Positions 27,079-35,751 are shown, counted from the stretch's first letter. The stretch: DNA of 64,000 nt from Nodosilinea nodulosa PCC 7104 (GCF_000309385.1 NZ_JH976537.1:4698365-4762364); one strand, 5' to 3'. Numbers and translations: made by a program. The notes: generated from the letters alone by a model not told the origin.

Positions 27079-28173
27079 ATGGTTTGGAATCCCCTACGGC
27101 TGCTCAAAACTCTGGTTCACTTCGATGTGGCAGGGCCAATCTCCCCAGTTTTGAAAGTCTTGCCTGGCCTTGCCGATACCGATGCCGCTAGGACTCAAAT
27201 GCTAAACCCCGACGACTTAATACCCACGCCACCGCCACCCGGAGCGCGGCTGCTGGGCGGAGCAACCGATACAGTCGATGGGCTGGTCGAAACGCTGCGC
27301 TCCCTGGGATATTCAGCCGAGGCGGCTCCGTGGACTGCGGTGCCACCTGAGGCCGCCAATATCGCTCTAGTGGTATGCCAGTCGGCTAGCCCTGACCCCA
27401 ACTATCAGGTTTGGATTGAAAAACTGGGGCAGATGACTACCTATCAGGAAGCTATTCTGGTTGACTTTCAGCAGCTCAACCCGGCGATCGCGGCCCTGTG
27501 GGGCAGCCTTGACGATGGGGTAATGGGCGGCGTCAGCGCCAGCCAGGTGCAGTGGCAGGACGGTCTACGGTTTGTAGGCCGGGTCTCTACCGCCAATAGC
27601 GGTGGGTTTGCCTCGATTCGCACCCGCAACATCGATCCGCCGCTCAACTTGAGCCAGTGGCAGGGCACGGTGCTCCACGCCCAAGGGGACGGCCAGCGCT
27701 ACAAGTGGATTTTGCGCGACAATCCTGGCTGGGACAGCCTAGCCTACTGCCGCTCGTTTGATACCGAGGTGGATCGGGTGAGCGAGGTCAGGGTGCCCTT
27801 TTTAGGGATGACGGCAACCCGTCGCGCCCGCACGGTGCCCGAGGCCAGTCCGCTAAATCCAGCCCAGATTTACTCCATGCAGCTGATGCTGAGCAAGTTT
27901 GAGTACGACGGCGATCTCAACCCAGCTTTTCAGGCCGGTCCATTTGAGCTGTCGATGCAGCGGTTGGGCGTTTACCGCCAGGGACCGAAGCCTTTACTGG
28001 TGCTGCCCCAGGGAGGAGATGGCCTGGGCGCGCCCCTGGCGGCGGCAGGGTTAACTGGAGTGGTTCCAGCCGGGACAGGGGTTGCGGTAATTGGGGCACA
28101 AACTAAACTGCCGCCGGAGGTTAAGCCAGTGGTAGTAGAAGCCATCTTTCAGGCGTCTTATTCAGAAAATTAG
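27079..28173 (+). CDS. CIA30-family protein
   Basis: 364 residues. The middle (about 135-300) is a CIA30 (complex I intermediate-associated protein 30) beta-sandwich: WGSLDDGVMGGVSASQVQW, GRVSTANSGGFASIRTRN, and PFELSMQRLGVYR. In cyanobacteria this domain is often joined to an NAD(P)-binding epimerase-like half. Here the N-terminal ~120 residues keep only a trace of it (LLGGATDTVDGLVETLRSLG) with no intact dinucleotide motif. A hydrophobic Gly/Ala-rich tail follows. Role in complex I or photosystem assembly is by family analogy only. Confidence 0.7.
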   Translation: MVWNPLRLLKTLVHFDVAGPISPVLKVLPGLADTDAARTQMLNPDDLIPTPPPPGARLLGGATDTVDGLVETLRSLGYSAEAAPWTAVPPEAANIALVVCQSASPDPNYQVWIEKLGQMTTYQEAILVDFQQLNPAIAALWGSLDDGVMGGVSASQVQWQDGLRFVGRVSTANSGGFASIRTRNIDPPLNLSQWQGTVLHAQGDGQRYKWILRDNPGWDSLAYCRSFDTEVDRVSEVRVPFLGMTATRRARTVPEASPLNPAQIYSMQLMLSKFEYDGDLNPAFQAGPFELSMQRLGVYRQGPKPLLVLPQGGDGLGAPLAAAGLTGVVPAGTGVAVIGAQTKLPPEVKPVVVEAIFQASYSEN

Positions 28174-28183
28174 CCGACTTAGA

Positions 28184-28239
28184 AACCGGGTGCCTCTGCC
28201 GTTTGCCAAGGTCTTGGGCAAAAGCCCAGGCACCCGGTT
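28184..28239. terminator. Bidirectional hairpin between convergent genes
   Basis: Perfect 12-bp arms AACCGGGTGCCT (28184-28195) and AGGCACCCGGTT (28228-28239) with a nested inner stem (tttgcc / ggcaaa). It lies 10 bp past the CIA30 stop and 13 bp past the DUF3318 stop. No T-run follows, so it may act as an RNA-stabilising or factor-dependent end rather than a classical intrinsic terminator. Confidence 0.65.
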
Positions 28240-28252
28240 CCTGGACAGGGCT

Positions 28253-28906
28253 TTAGTAGGCCGATCGCATGTCGCCACGCTCGGCCCGGGCGCTCTCTTT
28301 GGCCTTAGCAGCGCTCTTTTTGAGGGCTTCAAGCCGCTTGATATAGCGATCGCGCTGGCGCTTCTTGGGGGTCTGCTCAATCAGGGTTTTGAGGGCGCTG
28401 CCCAGGCTTTTGTAGGCGTTGGGCAGGGTGTAGCCAAAGCGGGTGGCGATGGCGATCGCTCGTTCGTCAGCGCTGATGCTCTCTTGCAGGGTCTTTTGGT
28501 TGTTGTTGCGCTTGTAGAGCCGCCAGCTCGAAAACCCGCACAGCCCCAGGGCCAGCATGAGCAGCAAGCCGTCCTGCACCCACAGCTCGCCGACGGCCCC
28601 GCCAAGGCCAATGGCTAGGGCAGCCATTTCCCAGCCGTCGCGGGGAATGGTGTCGTTTTGAATGCGGCCCACCTCGTGCCAAAACAGCAGGTTGCGCTGA
28701 TCGAGGGCTAGCTGCTCCCATTTGATGAGATCGATCTGAATTTCAACCTGGTCTTTGCCCAGTTCTTCGCAGGTGACAAGGGGCGGGGTGACATCAATAG
28801 CCGACTCCACCGTCACCCAGCTCTGGAGTTCTGGGGGCAGTAGGCTTCTCAGACGGCGAAGCTCACCCATATCGGCTCTGGCAGTGGCGGTGGCGTACGA
28901 GGTCAT
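28253..28906 (-). CDS. DUF3318-like membrane protein
   Basis: About 217 residues from ATG at 28906 (MTSYATATARADMGELRRL); a longer in-frame start at 28969 lacks conservation logic. N-terminal half: LRSLLPPELQSWVTVESAI and LLFWHEVGRIQND, typical of cyanobacterial DUF3318. Two hydrophobic stretches around WEMAALAIGLGGAVGELW and LLLMLALGLCGFSSW suggest membrane insertion, followed by a basic helix (KKRQRDRYIKRLEALKK). Function unknown. Downstream of dusB on the same strand. Confidence 0.65.
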   Translation of the reverse strand: MTSYATATARADMGELRRLRSLLPPELQSWVTVESAIDVTPPLVTCEELGKDQVEIQIDLIKWEQLALDQRNLLFWHEVGRIQNDTIPRDGWEMAALAIGLGGAVGELWVQDGLLLMLALGLCGFSSWRLYKRNNNQKTLQESISADERAIAIATRFGYTLPNAYKSLGSALKTLIEQTPKKRQRDRYIKRLEALKKSAAKAKESARAERGDMRSAY

Positions 28907-29036
28907 GGAGATTACGGGGGGTGGAAACTGCAAATTAGATTTATTTATAGATCCTACCTTAAAGCCCATTAGTCAAGGGTCGGTTATCCGTCGGATAGAT
29001 AGTCTCTATGCCCTGGGCTGAGGCCTGGCGCTAAGG

Positions 29037-30089
29037 TTATCGCTGGGCAGCCAAGGCGAGGGAGCGATCGACGGTGGCGCTAACCGCTAGGGATGCGATC
29101 GCGCCTTCTAGCAAATCGTAACCGGCCTCCACGGCTTCGATCTGGCAGAGCCGCTGGCGCAGAGGAGCGGCTCCCTCAAAGCCCTTGACATACCAGGCCA
29201 TGTGCTTGCGGGCCTGGTGAATGCCCCGCTGCCCCTTGTACTGCCACAGCAGGCCCAGATGAGTGCGAGCGCAGCGCAGCATGTCCTCCGGCGTAGGGGG
29301 GAGAGGAGCGATTCCAGTTTTGAGAAACCTGTCGATTTCGCCCACCAGGAAGGGATAGCCCAGCGTACCCCGCGAGCACATGACGCCATCGGCCCCGGTT
29401 TGCTCCAGACAGCGCACCGCCGACTCTATCGAGTTAATGTCGCCATTGGCAATCACCGGAATCGTCAGCGCTGCTTTGACCTGGGCGATCCATTCCCAGC
29501 GGGCGGGGCCGTGGTAGCCCTGGGCGCGAGTGCGGCCGTGGAGGGTGAGCATCTGCGCTCCGGCGGCTTCCATGCGGCGGGCAAACTCCACGGCGTTGAT
29601 GTGGTCGTCATCCCAGCCAATGCGAGTTTTGACCGTGACAGGCACGGGCACGGCGGCGGCTACGGTACGCACGATCGCCTCGGCGATCTCTGGCTGGCGC
29701 AGCAGGGAGGAGCCACCGCCTTTTTTGGTGATTTTGTTGACCGGACAGCCCATGTTGATGTCGATGGTTTTGGCCCCTTCGGCCACGGCTTTGCGGGCGG
29801 CTTCGGCCATAAAGTCGGGGCGGCAGTCAAACAGCTGAATGCTGATGGGCTGCTCGCCATCGCCAATGTCCATGAGGTTCTCCAGCGGCCGGGCGCGGCA
29901 TACCCCAGTGGCCTGCACCATCTCGGTGTAGAGCATGGAGTCGGGGGCGTAGCGCCGCACCAGCTCACGAAAGGCGCGATCGGTTACGCCGGAGAGGGGC
30001 GACTGCAATACCCGGCTGTGCACGGTGACACAGCCAATGGGGAGGGGCGATCGCAGCCGCCGCTGGAGCACAGACGATAGCGTAACCAT
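29037..30089 (-). CDS. dusB: tRNA-dihydrouridine synthase DusB
   Basis: FMN enzyme reducing uridine to dihydrouridine in tRNA D-loops. SRVLQSPLSGVTDRAFRELV, TIDINMGCPVNKITKKGGGS (with the catalytic Cys after N-M-G), VTVKTRIGWDDDHINAVEF, MLTLHGRTRAQGYHG and VIANGDINSIESAV are canonical. ATG at 30089 (MVTLSSVLQ) is chosen; an upstream codon at 30191 adds 34 non-conserved residues. About 350 residues. Confidence 0.93.
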   Translation of the reverse strand: MVTLSSVLQRRLRSPLPIGCVTVHSRVLQSPLSGVTDRAFRELVRRYAPDSMLYTEMVQATGVCRARPLENLMDIGDGEQPISIQLFDCRPDFMAEAARKAVAEGAKTIDINMGCPVNKITKKGGGSSLLRQPEIAEAIVRTVAAAVPVPVTVKTRIGWDDDHINAVEFARRMEAAGAQMLTLHGRTRAQGYHGPARWEWIAQVKAALTIPVIANGDINSIESAVRCLEQTGADGVMCSRGTLGYPFLVGEIDRFLKTGIAPLPPTPEDMLRCARTHLGLLWQYKGQRGIHQARKHMAWYVKGFEGAAPLRQRLCQIEAVEAGYDLLEGAIASLAVSATVDRSLALAAQR

Positions 30090-30236
30090 ACGGCGCCAAA
30101 CCTTTTCTCCAAACCTTTTCTCTACGGCAAACGTCAGGGGGTATGGCCTGAGCACTAACTCTGGCCGCAAACCGCTAAGATCCTGCCCCACACAAATCCT
30201 GGCTGTCGGACCAAAGCCTATTTGCCCAGGGCTTGC

Positions 30237-32243
30237 CTAGACTGATCTTATCCCCTCAGACCACAGGCAGTAGCCGTTGCGGCCATTTTCCTTGGCGGCG
30301 TAGAGGGCCTGGTCAGCCCGCTGGAGCAAGACCTCTGTCGATAGGGCTGGGGCCGGGGTCAGAACGGCAATGCCAAAGCTGAGGGTGACATGGCCGTGCA
30401 AGGGTGAGGCCGCATTGGGAATTGCCAGGCGATTTAGATAGGCCTGGGCCTCGGAGGCCAGGGCGATCGCCCCGGCAGCGGTGGTGTTGGGCAAAACCAG
30501 GGCAAACTCCTCGCCCCCGTAGCGAGCCGCCAAATCGGCGGGGCGCTTGGTAATCTGGGCCAACAGACGGGCGATCGATCGCAGGCAGTCATCGCCGGCC
30601 AGGTGGCCATAGGCGTCGTTATACCCCTTAAAGTTATCTACGTCGGTCAGGATCAGGGCAAGGCTGCCGTGCTCTCGCTGAAGCCGCTGCCACTCCTGGG
30701 CCAGATAGCGGTCAAATTCACGGCGGTTGGCAATTTGGGTAAGCCCATCTAAATGGGCTAGCCGCTGTAGCTCATCGTTGGCCGCCTGGAGCTGCTGGTA
30801 CAGGGCCGCCTGCTGTAACGCCTGGCTCAGCTGGGTAGCCACTTCTTCAATCAGTCTCAGGTCGCTGTTTTCCCACAGCTCCAAGTTGTCGGCACTAGGC
30901 GGGTGGTCAGACATGGGGCAGACCCAAAGGATTCCCTGTACCTGATTCTCAAGCCGCAGCGTCGTGGCCAGATAGGTGATTCCGTTTTGGATAACGGGCC
31001 GGGCCACATTGGGCCGCCTCCGCAGCGGGTTCGCCAGGTAGGGTAAAACAACCGGGGTGTCGTTCAAAATTAGCTGCTGCCGTAGCGACTCAGTAATCTC
31101 TAGGGGCGCTAGCGGCTCCGCCAGGGTTGGCGCTTGCATCCTCAAAACAAAGGGTACAGGCAGGCTGGCCAGGTTGTGACGCAGTAGGGTAATGCCGCAC
31201 TGGGATAGGTCAAGGGCCGTGCGCAGGTGCTCTACGGTGCAGGTGAGAATGTGTTCTACGTCCAGGCTGGCGCGAATTTCATCGAGAATGTGGTTGAGCA
31301 ACATCTCCTGGCGGGCCTGGTGACGGACTTGCTCAAACAGGCGGCTTTGCTGAATCGCGATCGCCAGGTGGGCCGACATCTCTTGCAGCAGCTCAATCTC
31401 ATAGGTCTGCCACCGCCGCGGCTGGCGGCACTGGTGCACGATAACTAACCCCCACAGATAGCGATTCTGACCCGGCAGCCGGTGGATGATGGGTGCCACC
31501 AGGTTGGCCCGAATGCCGAAGCTGAGCAGCATGTCTCGGTAGCACTGGCTAATGTTGCCCAGGGCTGCCACATCGTTGATTTGCCCAACTCGCCCCGACC
31601 AGTATTTAGCGGCGTGCTGTTGATCAAAGCAGGCGTCTTCCACCTGGCGATGCAGCACGGTAAAGGCCTGATCGGCGGTGGCTTCGTGGGTCACAACGCC
31701 CCGCCCGCTGCGGCGAAACTGATAAATCACCACGCGATCGGCCTGGGTTTGCTGCCGTACGTCGTCCACCACCGTCTGCAAAATGGTGTCTAGATCTAGG
31801 GTGTTGTGCAGCCGTTGCAAGCTATCTTTCAGCAGTAGGGGGCGCAGAGGCTGGGTGGCGACCACCTCAATCCAGTGATCCACGCGGGCCGCTACGTCTG
31901 CCGCCAGCAGGGGATACTCTAGATAGTCTGCGCCACCCAGGGCAAACACTTGACTACGGCTGGCAGCGTCATCAAACGTACCCGCAAATATGATGGGTAT
32001 AGCTGCTGTGGCGGGGTCCGCCTTGAGCCTTTGCCCCAGGAGATAGCCGGTGCTGTCAGCTCCGGCCACCTGAAGAATCACCAGGTCTGGCATCCGCTCG
32101 GCGTGGTCTCCGAGGGGCAGTAGATCTGCCTCCGAGACCACCTGCACTCGATAGCTGGCGGCAGTCAGCATCTGGGCCAGCGGCTCAGCCCGGTGGTGGG
32201 CGGTCTCTGTAACTAAAACCGTTGCCTGCTGAAGTAGCGTCAT
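30237..32243 (-). CDS. Diguanylate cyclase: pseudo-receiver, cyanobacteriochrome-like GAF, GAF, GGDEF
   Basis: 668 residues from ATG at 32243, preceded by a GAGAGG site; the TTG at 32273 is an alternative. Residues ~5-130 look like a receiver whose phosphoacceptor Asp is Gln (VILQVAG) and whose Lys is lost (YLEYPL), so it is probably not phosphorylated. GAF1 (~150-305) is bilin-type: VEDACFDQQHAAKYWSGRV carries a D-x-C-F motif, and ISQCYRDMLLSFGIRANLV has the canonical chromophore Cys followed by Tyr instead of the usual His. A second, divergent GAF follows. The GGDEF domain is intact (ARYGGEEF) with an upstream RPAD inhibitory-site motif. Predicted light-responsive c-di-GMP synthase. Confidence 0.82.
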   Translation of the reverse strand: MTLLQQATVLVTETAHHRAEPLAQMLTAASYRVQVVSEADLLPLGDHAERMPDLVILQVAGADSTGYLLGQRLKADPATAAIPIIFAGTFDDAASRSQVFALGGADYLEYPLLAADVAARVDHWIEVVATQPLRPLLLKDSLQRLHNTLDLDTILQTVVDDVRQQTQADRVVIYQFRRSGRGVVTHEATADQAFTVLHRQVEDACFDQQHAAKYWSGRVGQINDVAALGNISQCYRDMLLSFGIRANLVAPIIHRLPGQNRYLWGLVIVHQCRQPRRWQTYEIELLQEMSAHLAIAIQQSRLFEQVRHQARQEMLLNHILDEIRASLDVEHILTCTVEHLRTALDLSQCGITLLRHNLASLPVPFVLRMQAPTLAEPLAPLEITESLRQQLILNDTPVVLPYLANPLRRRPNVARPVIQNGITYLATTLRLENQVQGILWVCPMSDHPPSADNLELWENSDLRLIEEVATQLSQALQQAALYQQLQAANDELQRLAHLDGLTQIANRREFDRYLAQEWQRLQREHGSLALILTDVDNFKGYNDAYGHLAGDDCLRSIARLLAQITKRPADLAARYGGEEFALVLPNTTAAGAIALASEAQAYLNRLAIPNAASPLHGHVTLSFGIAVLTPAPALSTEVLLQRADQALYAAKENGRNGYCLWSEGIRSV

Positions 32244-32284
32244 CTCTGCGATCCTCTCTCTGAGCCCTGCCAAGCCCTAAGGCG

Positions 32285-32399
32285 TGTCATCAATTCTTGC
32301 TAAAATCCCTATCCCATAGGCATTGCCGCGCCCGACCCAAAAAACAGGCGGGGGGCTGTAACCGCTGATTCTTAGGCCATTGGCGATTAATTGATGACA
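32285..32399. repeat. MITE-like inverted-repeat element
   Basis: Perfect 11-bp inverted repeats TGTCATCAATT (32285-32295) and AATTGATGACA (32389-32399), no ORF inside. The right end plus flank, TGATGACAGCCCCT, recurs exactly at 61984-61997. It lies in the 367-bp gap between the cyclase and GGDEF genes. Confidence 0.5.
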
Positions 32400-32455
32400 G
32401 CCCCTAGCGCGACTAAATTCAGACCCACCCCGATACCCTAGCCAGACAACCTATC

Positions 32456-32474
32456 TACTGTTTGCAAAACAGTA
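32456..32474. promoter_or_regulatory. Operator-like palindrome
   Basis: TACTGTTT-GCA-AAACAGTA, perfect 8-bp arms around a 3-bp spacer, in the gap upstream of the GGDEF gene. The size and symmetry fit a dimeric regulator site. The regulator is unknown; it does not match the NtcA consensus. Confidence 0.4.
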
Positions 32475-32610
32475 ACGATTCGGTTTTATCCCTATATTTC
32501 CCTTCAGCTGTACCTTCCGCCCAGGGCATTCCGGCTGACAGAATAGAGGTCAAAGGTCCACCGGCTGACCGACCCTGCCTTGCCAATTGGCCCATGCCCC
32601 AAATGGTTAG

Positions 32611-34098
32611 CTACAGCCGCCCCACCAGCCAGTAGGTCATCATTTGGCCCCGGCCTTTGACGGCCACATAGCCCCGCTGCTCAAACTCAAACTGATCTTT
32701 GAGGCGCTCGTATAGTTCTGGGGTTACCTGAATGCGCTGGGCTTCTCCGGTTGCCTCCATGCGGCTGGCAATGTTAACTGTGTCGCCCCAGAGGTCGTAG
32801 GCAAACTTGCGCCGCCCGATTACTCCGGCTACCACCGGGCCGGTATTGATGCCGACTCGAATTTGAAATGTTTTGCCGTCGGGACGGGGAAACTGCTTGA
32901 TGGCGTCACAAATGTCGAGGGCAAACTGCGCGATCGCAGGGGCATGGTCGTCAAACGGGGTAGGCAAGCCCCCCGCCACCATGTAGGCATCGCCGATGGT
33001 TTTAATTTTCTCCAGGCGGTGAAACTCAGCCAGCTGGTCAAACATGGAGAATACTTCGTTGAGCAGCTTGACCAGCTGGCGCGGCGTCATCTGGCTGGAG
33101 GCGGCGGTAAAGTCAACCAGGTCGGCAAACAGCACGCTGACCTGGTCAAGGCTTTCGGCAATGGTGCGGGCTCCACCCTTGAGACGCTGGGCAATGCGGT
33201 AGGGCAAAATGTTGACCAGCAGGCGATCGGCCTGCTGCCGCTGCTGACGCAGTTCGGTTTCCATCTGGCGGCGTTCGCTAATGTCGTGGACAATGCCTTC
33301 GTAGTGCAAAAAGGTGCCGCCCTTGTCCCACACCTTCCAAATGTCTTCGCTGACCCAAAAGGTAGTGCCGTCCTTGCGAAAGACCTCTGATTCAGCGTCG
33401 GTAATTTTGTCGAAGCGGTTGAGATAGACCACCAGTTCATCGCGGCGCTTCGGCTGCAAATAGATTTGGCGGCTGATGTCGGCGACGGTGTCCACCATTT
33501 CCTGGGCCGACTCGTAGCCGTAGAGACGCGCCATGGAGGGGTTAACGCTGAGCAGCTGCCCTTTGGCCGACGCTTTAAAGATGCCCACGGTGGCATTTTC
33601 AAAAATGCTGCGGTAGTTCATCTCGGCGGCAACCAGGGCCTGCTCCATTTGGGTGCGCTCCTGCACCTCCTGGATCAGCAGGGCATTTTGCTGGCTGAGC
33701 TGCTGCCGCTGCTGGGCCAGCCGCAGCTGGTTTTGCACCCGCACCAGCACCTCCTGCACGGCAAAGGGTTTGGTAATATAGTCGGTGGCTCCAGCCTGAA
33801 AGGCCTTGACTTTGTCGAGGGAATCCACCAGCGAACTCAGCACAATGACCGGAATTTCTGCGGTGAGGGGGTTGTACTTGAGCTGCTGACAGAGAGTGTA
33901 ACCGTCCATATCGGGCAGCAGCAGATCGAGCAGCACGAGCCCAGGGCGAGAGGCCATGATTTGGGCGATCGCCTGCTGACCGCTTTCAGCCACTTGAATA
34001 CGGTACCCCTGCTGGCTCAGAAGCCGTTGCAGCAGGCACGATGTCTCAGCATCGTCATCAACGATGACTAAATCAATGGCGGCGGGGGCATCATCCAC
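32611..34098 (-). CDS. Receiver-PAS class III nucleotidyl (adenylate) cyclase
   Basis: 495 residues from a GTG start. Receiver (~8-125) is intact: IVDDDAE, phosphoacceptor in LVLLDLLLPDMDGY, and ITKPF. Short coiled linker, then PAS (~160-285, NATVGIFKASAKGQLLSVNP) and a signalling helix. The class III cyclase domain has both metal aspartates (VLFADLVDFTAA; KTIGDAYMVAGG), the purine-reading Lys (EKIKTIGD) and Asp (YDLWGDTVNIASRME), and the transition-state Asn/Arg pair. Lys plus Asp predicts ATP as substrate. Likely a phosphorelay-controlled cAMP source. Upstream of the diguanylate cyclase gene on the same strand. Confidence 0.88.
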   Translation of the reverse strand: MDDAPAAIDLVIVDDDAETSCLLQRLLSQQGYRIQVAESGQQAIAQIMASRPGLVLLDLLLPDMDGYTLCQQLKYNPLTAEIPVIVLSSLVDSLDKVKAFQAGATDYITKPFAVQEVLVRVQNQLRLAQQRQQLSQQNALLIQEVQERTQMEQALVAAEMNYRSIFENATVGIFKASAKGQLLSVNPSMARLYGYESAQEMVDTVADISRQIYLQPKRRDELVVYLNRFDKITDAESEVFRKDGTTFWVSEDIWKVWDKGGTFLHYEGIVHDISERRQMETELRQQRQQADRLLVNILPYRIAQRLKGGARTIAESLDQVSVLFADLVDFTAASSQMTPRQLVKLLNEVFSMFDQLAEFHRLEKIKTIGDAYMVAGGLPTPFDDHAPAIAQFALDICDAIKQFPRPDGKTFQIRVGINTGPVVAGVIGRRKFAYDLWGDTVNIASRMEATGEAQRIQVTPELYERLKDQFEFEQRGYVAVKGRGQMMTYWLVGRL

Positions 34099-34209
34099 AG
34101 CGCAGGGGCAGGACAGGCTACATCATTAGGTTTAAGCATACGGGCATTGAGCCGAAACGATGCACCGGATCGCTGCCCTCGGCTCTAGGGTAGCGTCATT
34201 ACTCTATCA

Positions 34210-34299
34210 ATGGTCAACTAGACATCGATGGTCAACTAGACCATCGGAGAGTTCCAGCAGTTGGCTGTGGGTATCTACTGGCTTGGGTATCTACTGGCT
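34210..34299. repeat. Two adjacent tandem duplications
   Basis: atggtcaactagacatcg (34210-34227) is followed by a near-identical 19-bp copy (34228-34246). Then gggtatctactggct occurs at 34269-34283 and 34285-34299. Both lie in the 214-bp gap upstream of the cyclase gene and could be duplicated regulator sites or replication slippage products. Confidence 0.6.
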
Positions 34300-34312
34300 A
34301 TGGATGCATACC

Positions 34313-35401
34313 TTAGCGCACTTTGAGGGAACCACCATGATCTCGGTAGCCTGCCACCAGCCCCTGGCGAAAGGTTACTTCACCACTGCCAAAGTGAAAG
34401 ACTTCCTCGCAGTTGTTGTCATTTCGGCTAACGGCTACCGGGGTTTGACCTTCGGCCCGCAGCACATCGAGACGACTGGAACCCATGGTCCAAAACGCAG
34501 GGGTGCTCTGACCGGGCGGCAGGGGCGGCAGCTGGAGTGACACCTTCAGGTTTTGGTCAGCGTTTAGATAGCCAACGGCCTGGCCATGTTCAAACAACAC
34601 CGAGCTTTTGCCGTAGTACAGCGTGGTAAAACGGTCGGAGGTGTACTGCTCCTGGCGGGTGGGCGAACCCTGAAGTTGGATGACGTCGGCTTCGGTTGAC
34701 CCCAGAGTCCAGCTGCCTTTGGCCGCCGCCTCAGAGACCACGGTAGGCCCTTCGGCCAGCACCCGCAGGTTGCTATCGGCGTTGTCATACTGGCTGACAT
34801 AGCCGTTGTGCAGTTCGACGATGCTATTGTCGTAGCGCAGGGTTTGCTGACAGGTATTGTTGTACTGCATGGTCTGGGAAGGGGCACCCTGGATGGCCAT
34901 GACCAGGTCGCGATCGGATCCTAGAGTCCAGTAGGTCTTTTGGTCGGGGGTGCGGCTGGCGCGGGTACCGACATTGCTCTGGGCGTATTTGAGGTTGCGC
35001 GCGTACTCGGTAACTTTTGTCTGGGCGAGGGCGGCGCTGGCGCTGGTGCTGGGCACCGACTGCATATGGGCGATCGCCTGCTGCCAGAGCATAGCCACCT
35101 CAGCCCAGTCTTCGCTAAATTCTGCGGTTTGGGTTAGTTCTGCCGCGGCCATCGCCTGCTCAGCTCCCTGGCGAAAGGGGTCGTCGTGGGCCGTTGCCGC
35201 GGCGCGGTGGGGCGTCCAGGGCCACGATCGCGCCTGGGGAATAAGCAGGAAAATACTGGCCGCTGCCCCCAGACCCACCGACAGACCCACCGCGCCCCAG
35301 GTCAGCCGCTCTCGCAGGGTTTGGCCGGGGCGCTTGAGTTGAAAGGTGTATAGCGTTTGAGGCTTTTGCCCATCTAGCTCAGGGTGGCTATGTTTAGTCA
35401 T
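34313..35401 (-). CDS. Single-pass membrane protein with three SmpA/BamE-like repeats
   Basis: 362 residues. A cytosolic N-terminus (~30 aa) precedes one membrane helix (LTWGAVGLSVGLGAAASIF), then a helical region (~75-150). Three ~65-residue repeats follow, beginning YWTLGSDRDLVMAIQGAPS, SWTLGSTEADVIQLQGSPT and FWTMGSSRLDVLRAEGQTP, each ending with a V-x-G-Y-x-N/D-x-x-x-L-x-V strand. The W-T-x-G-S-x-x-x-D-V-x-x-x-Q-G-x-P pattern resembles the small SmpA/BamE fold. Extracytoplasmic location of the repeats is inferred. Function unknown. Confidence 0.7.
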   Translation of the reverse strand: MTKHSHPELDGQKPQTLYTFQLKRPGQTLRERLTWGAVGLSVGLGAAASIFLLIPQARSWPWTPHRAAATAHDDPFRQGAEQAMAAAELTQTAEFSEDWAEVAMLWQQAIAHMQSVPSTSASAALAQTKVTEYARNLKYAQSNVGTRASRTPDQKTYWTLGSDRDLVMAIQGAPSQTMQYNNTCQQTLRYDNSIVELHNGYVSQYDNADSNLRVLAEGPTVVSEAAAKGSWTLGSTEADVIQLQGSPTRQEQYTSDRFTTLYYGKSSVLFEHGQAVGYLNADQNLKVSLQLPPLPPGQSTPAFWTMGSSRLDVLRAEGQTPVAVSRNDNNCEEVFHFGSGEVTFRQGLVAGYRDHGGSLKVR

Positions 35402-35751
35402 AGTAATTCGTGAAGAGTATACAACCCCAGGGGTGGCCTGATAAACCAGAGGTTAAGCCAGGCTATACCTGAGACTTCCGATAAAAATAAACCCGTTGGC
35501 CATGGGAAATGGCGGAGGATGGCCCAGCCCTGACGCCTTGTCCTAAACCAGATAACTAATATAGATGTATTCAGCCAGATGGACGAATTTTTCAGTACTA
35601 CTCACCCTATCGCAGGACGTTGCCCTACAATTCTAGGCTTTCTTGATTTTACGGAAGCTTATTTAAACTGCCCTGGTCGCCCCAGTTTGCACCAATCTAA
35701 AATCACCTTTTCTTGACCAAATTCCTGGATTTACACCCCTTGATTGACCCT
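35402..35751. other. 350-bp divergent intergenic region
   Basis: Lies between the repeat membrane protein (minus) and recJ (plus), so it should hold promoters for both. It is AT-richer than its flanks. No tRNA or small ORF is seen. A TTG at 35713 is in frame with recJ but lacks a convincing ribosome site. Confidence 0.4.

Noticed and set aside
29202-30080. 292-codon plus-strand frame opposite dusB
   Set aside because: Antisense shadow of a clear DusB gene; His/Gly-rich composition is typical of an opposite-strand frame in GC-rich DNA.
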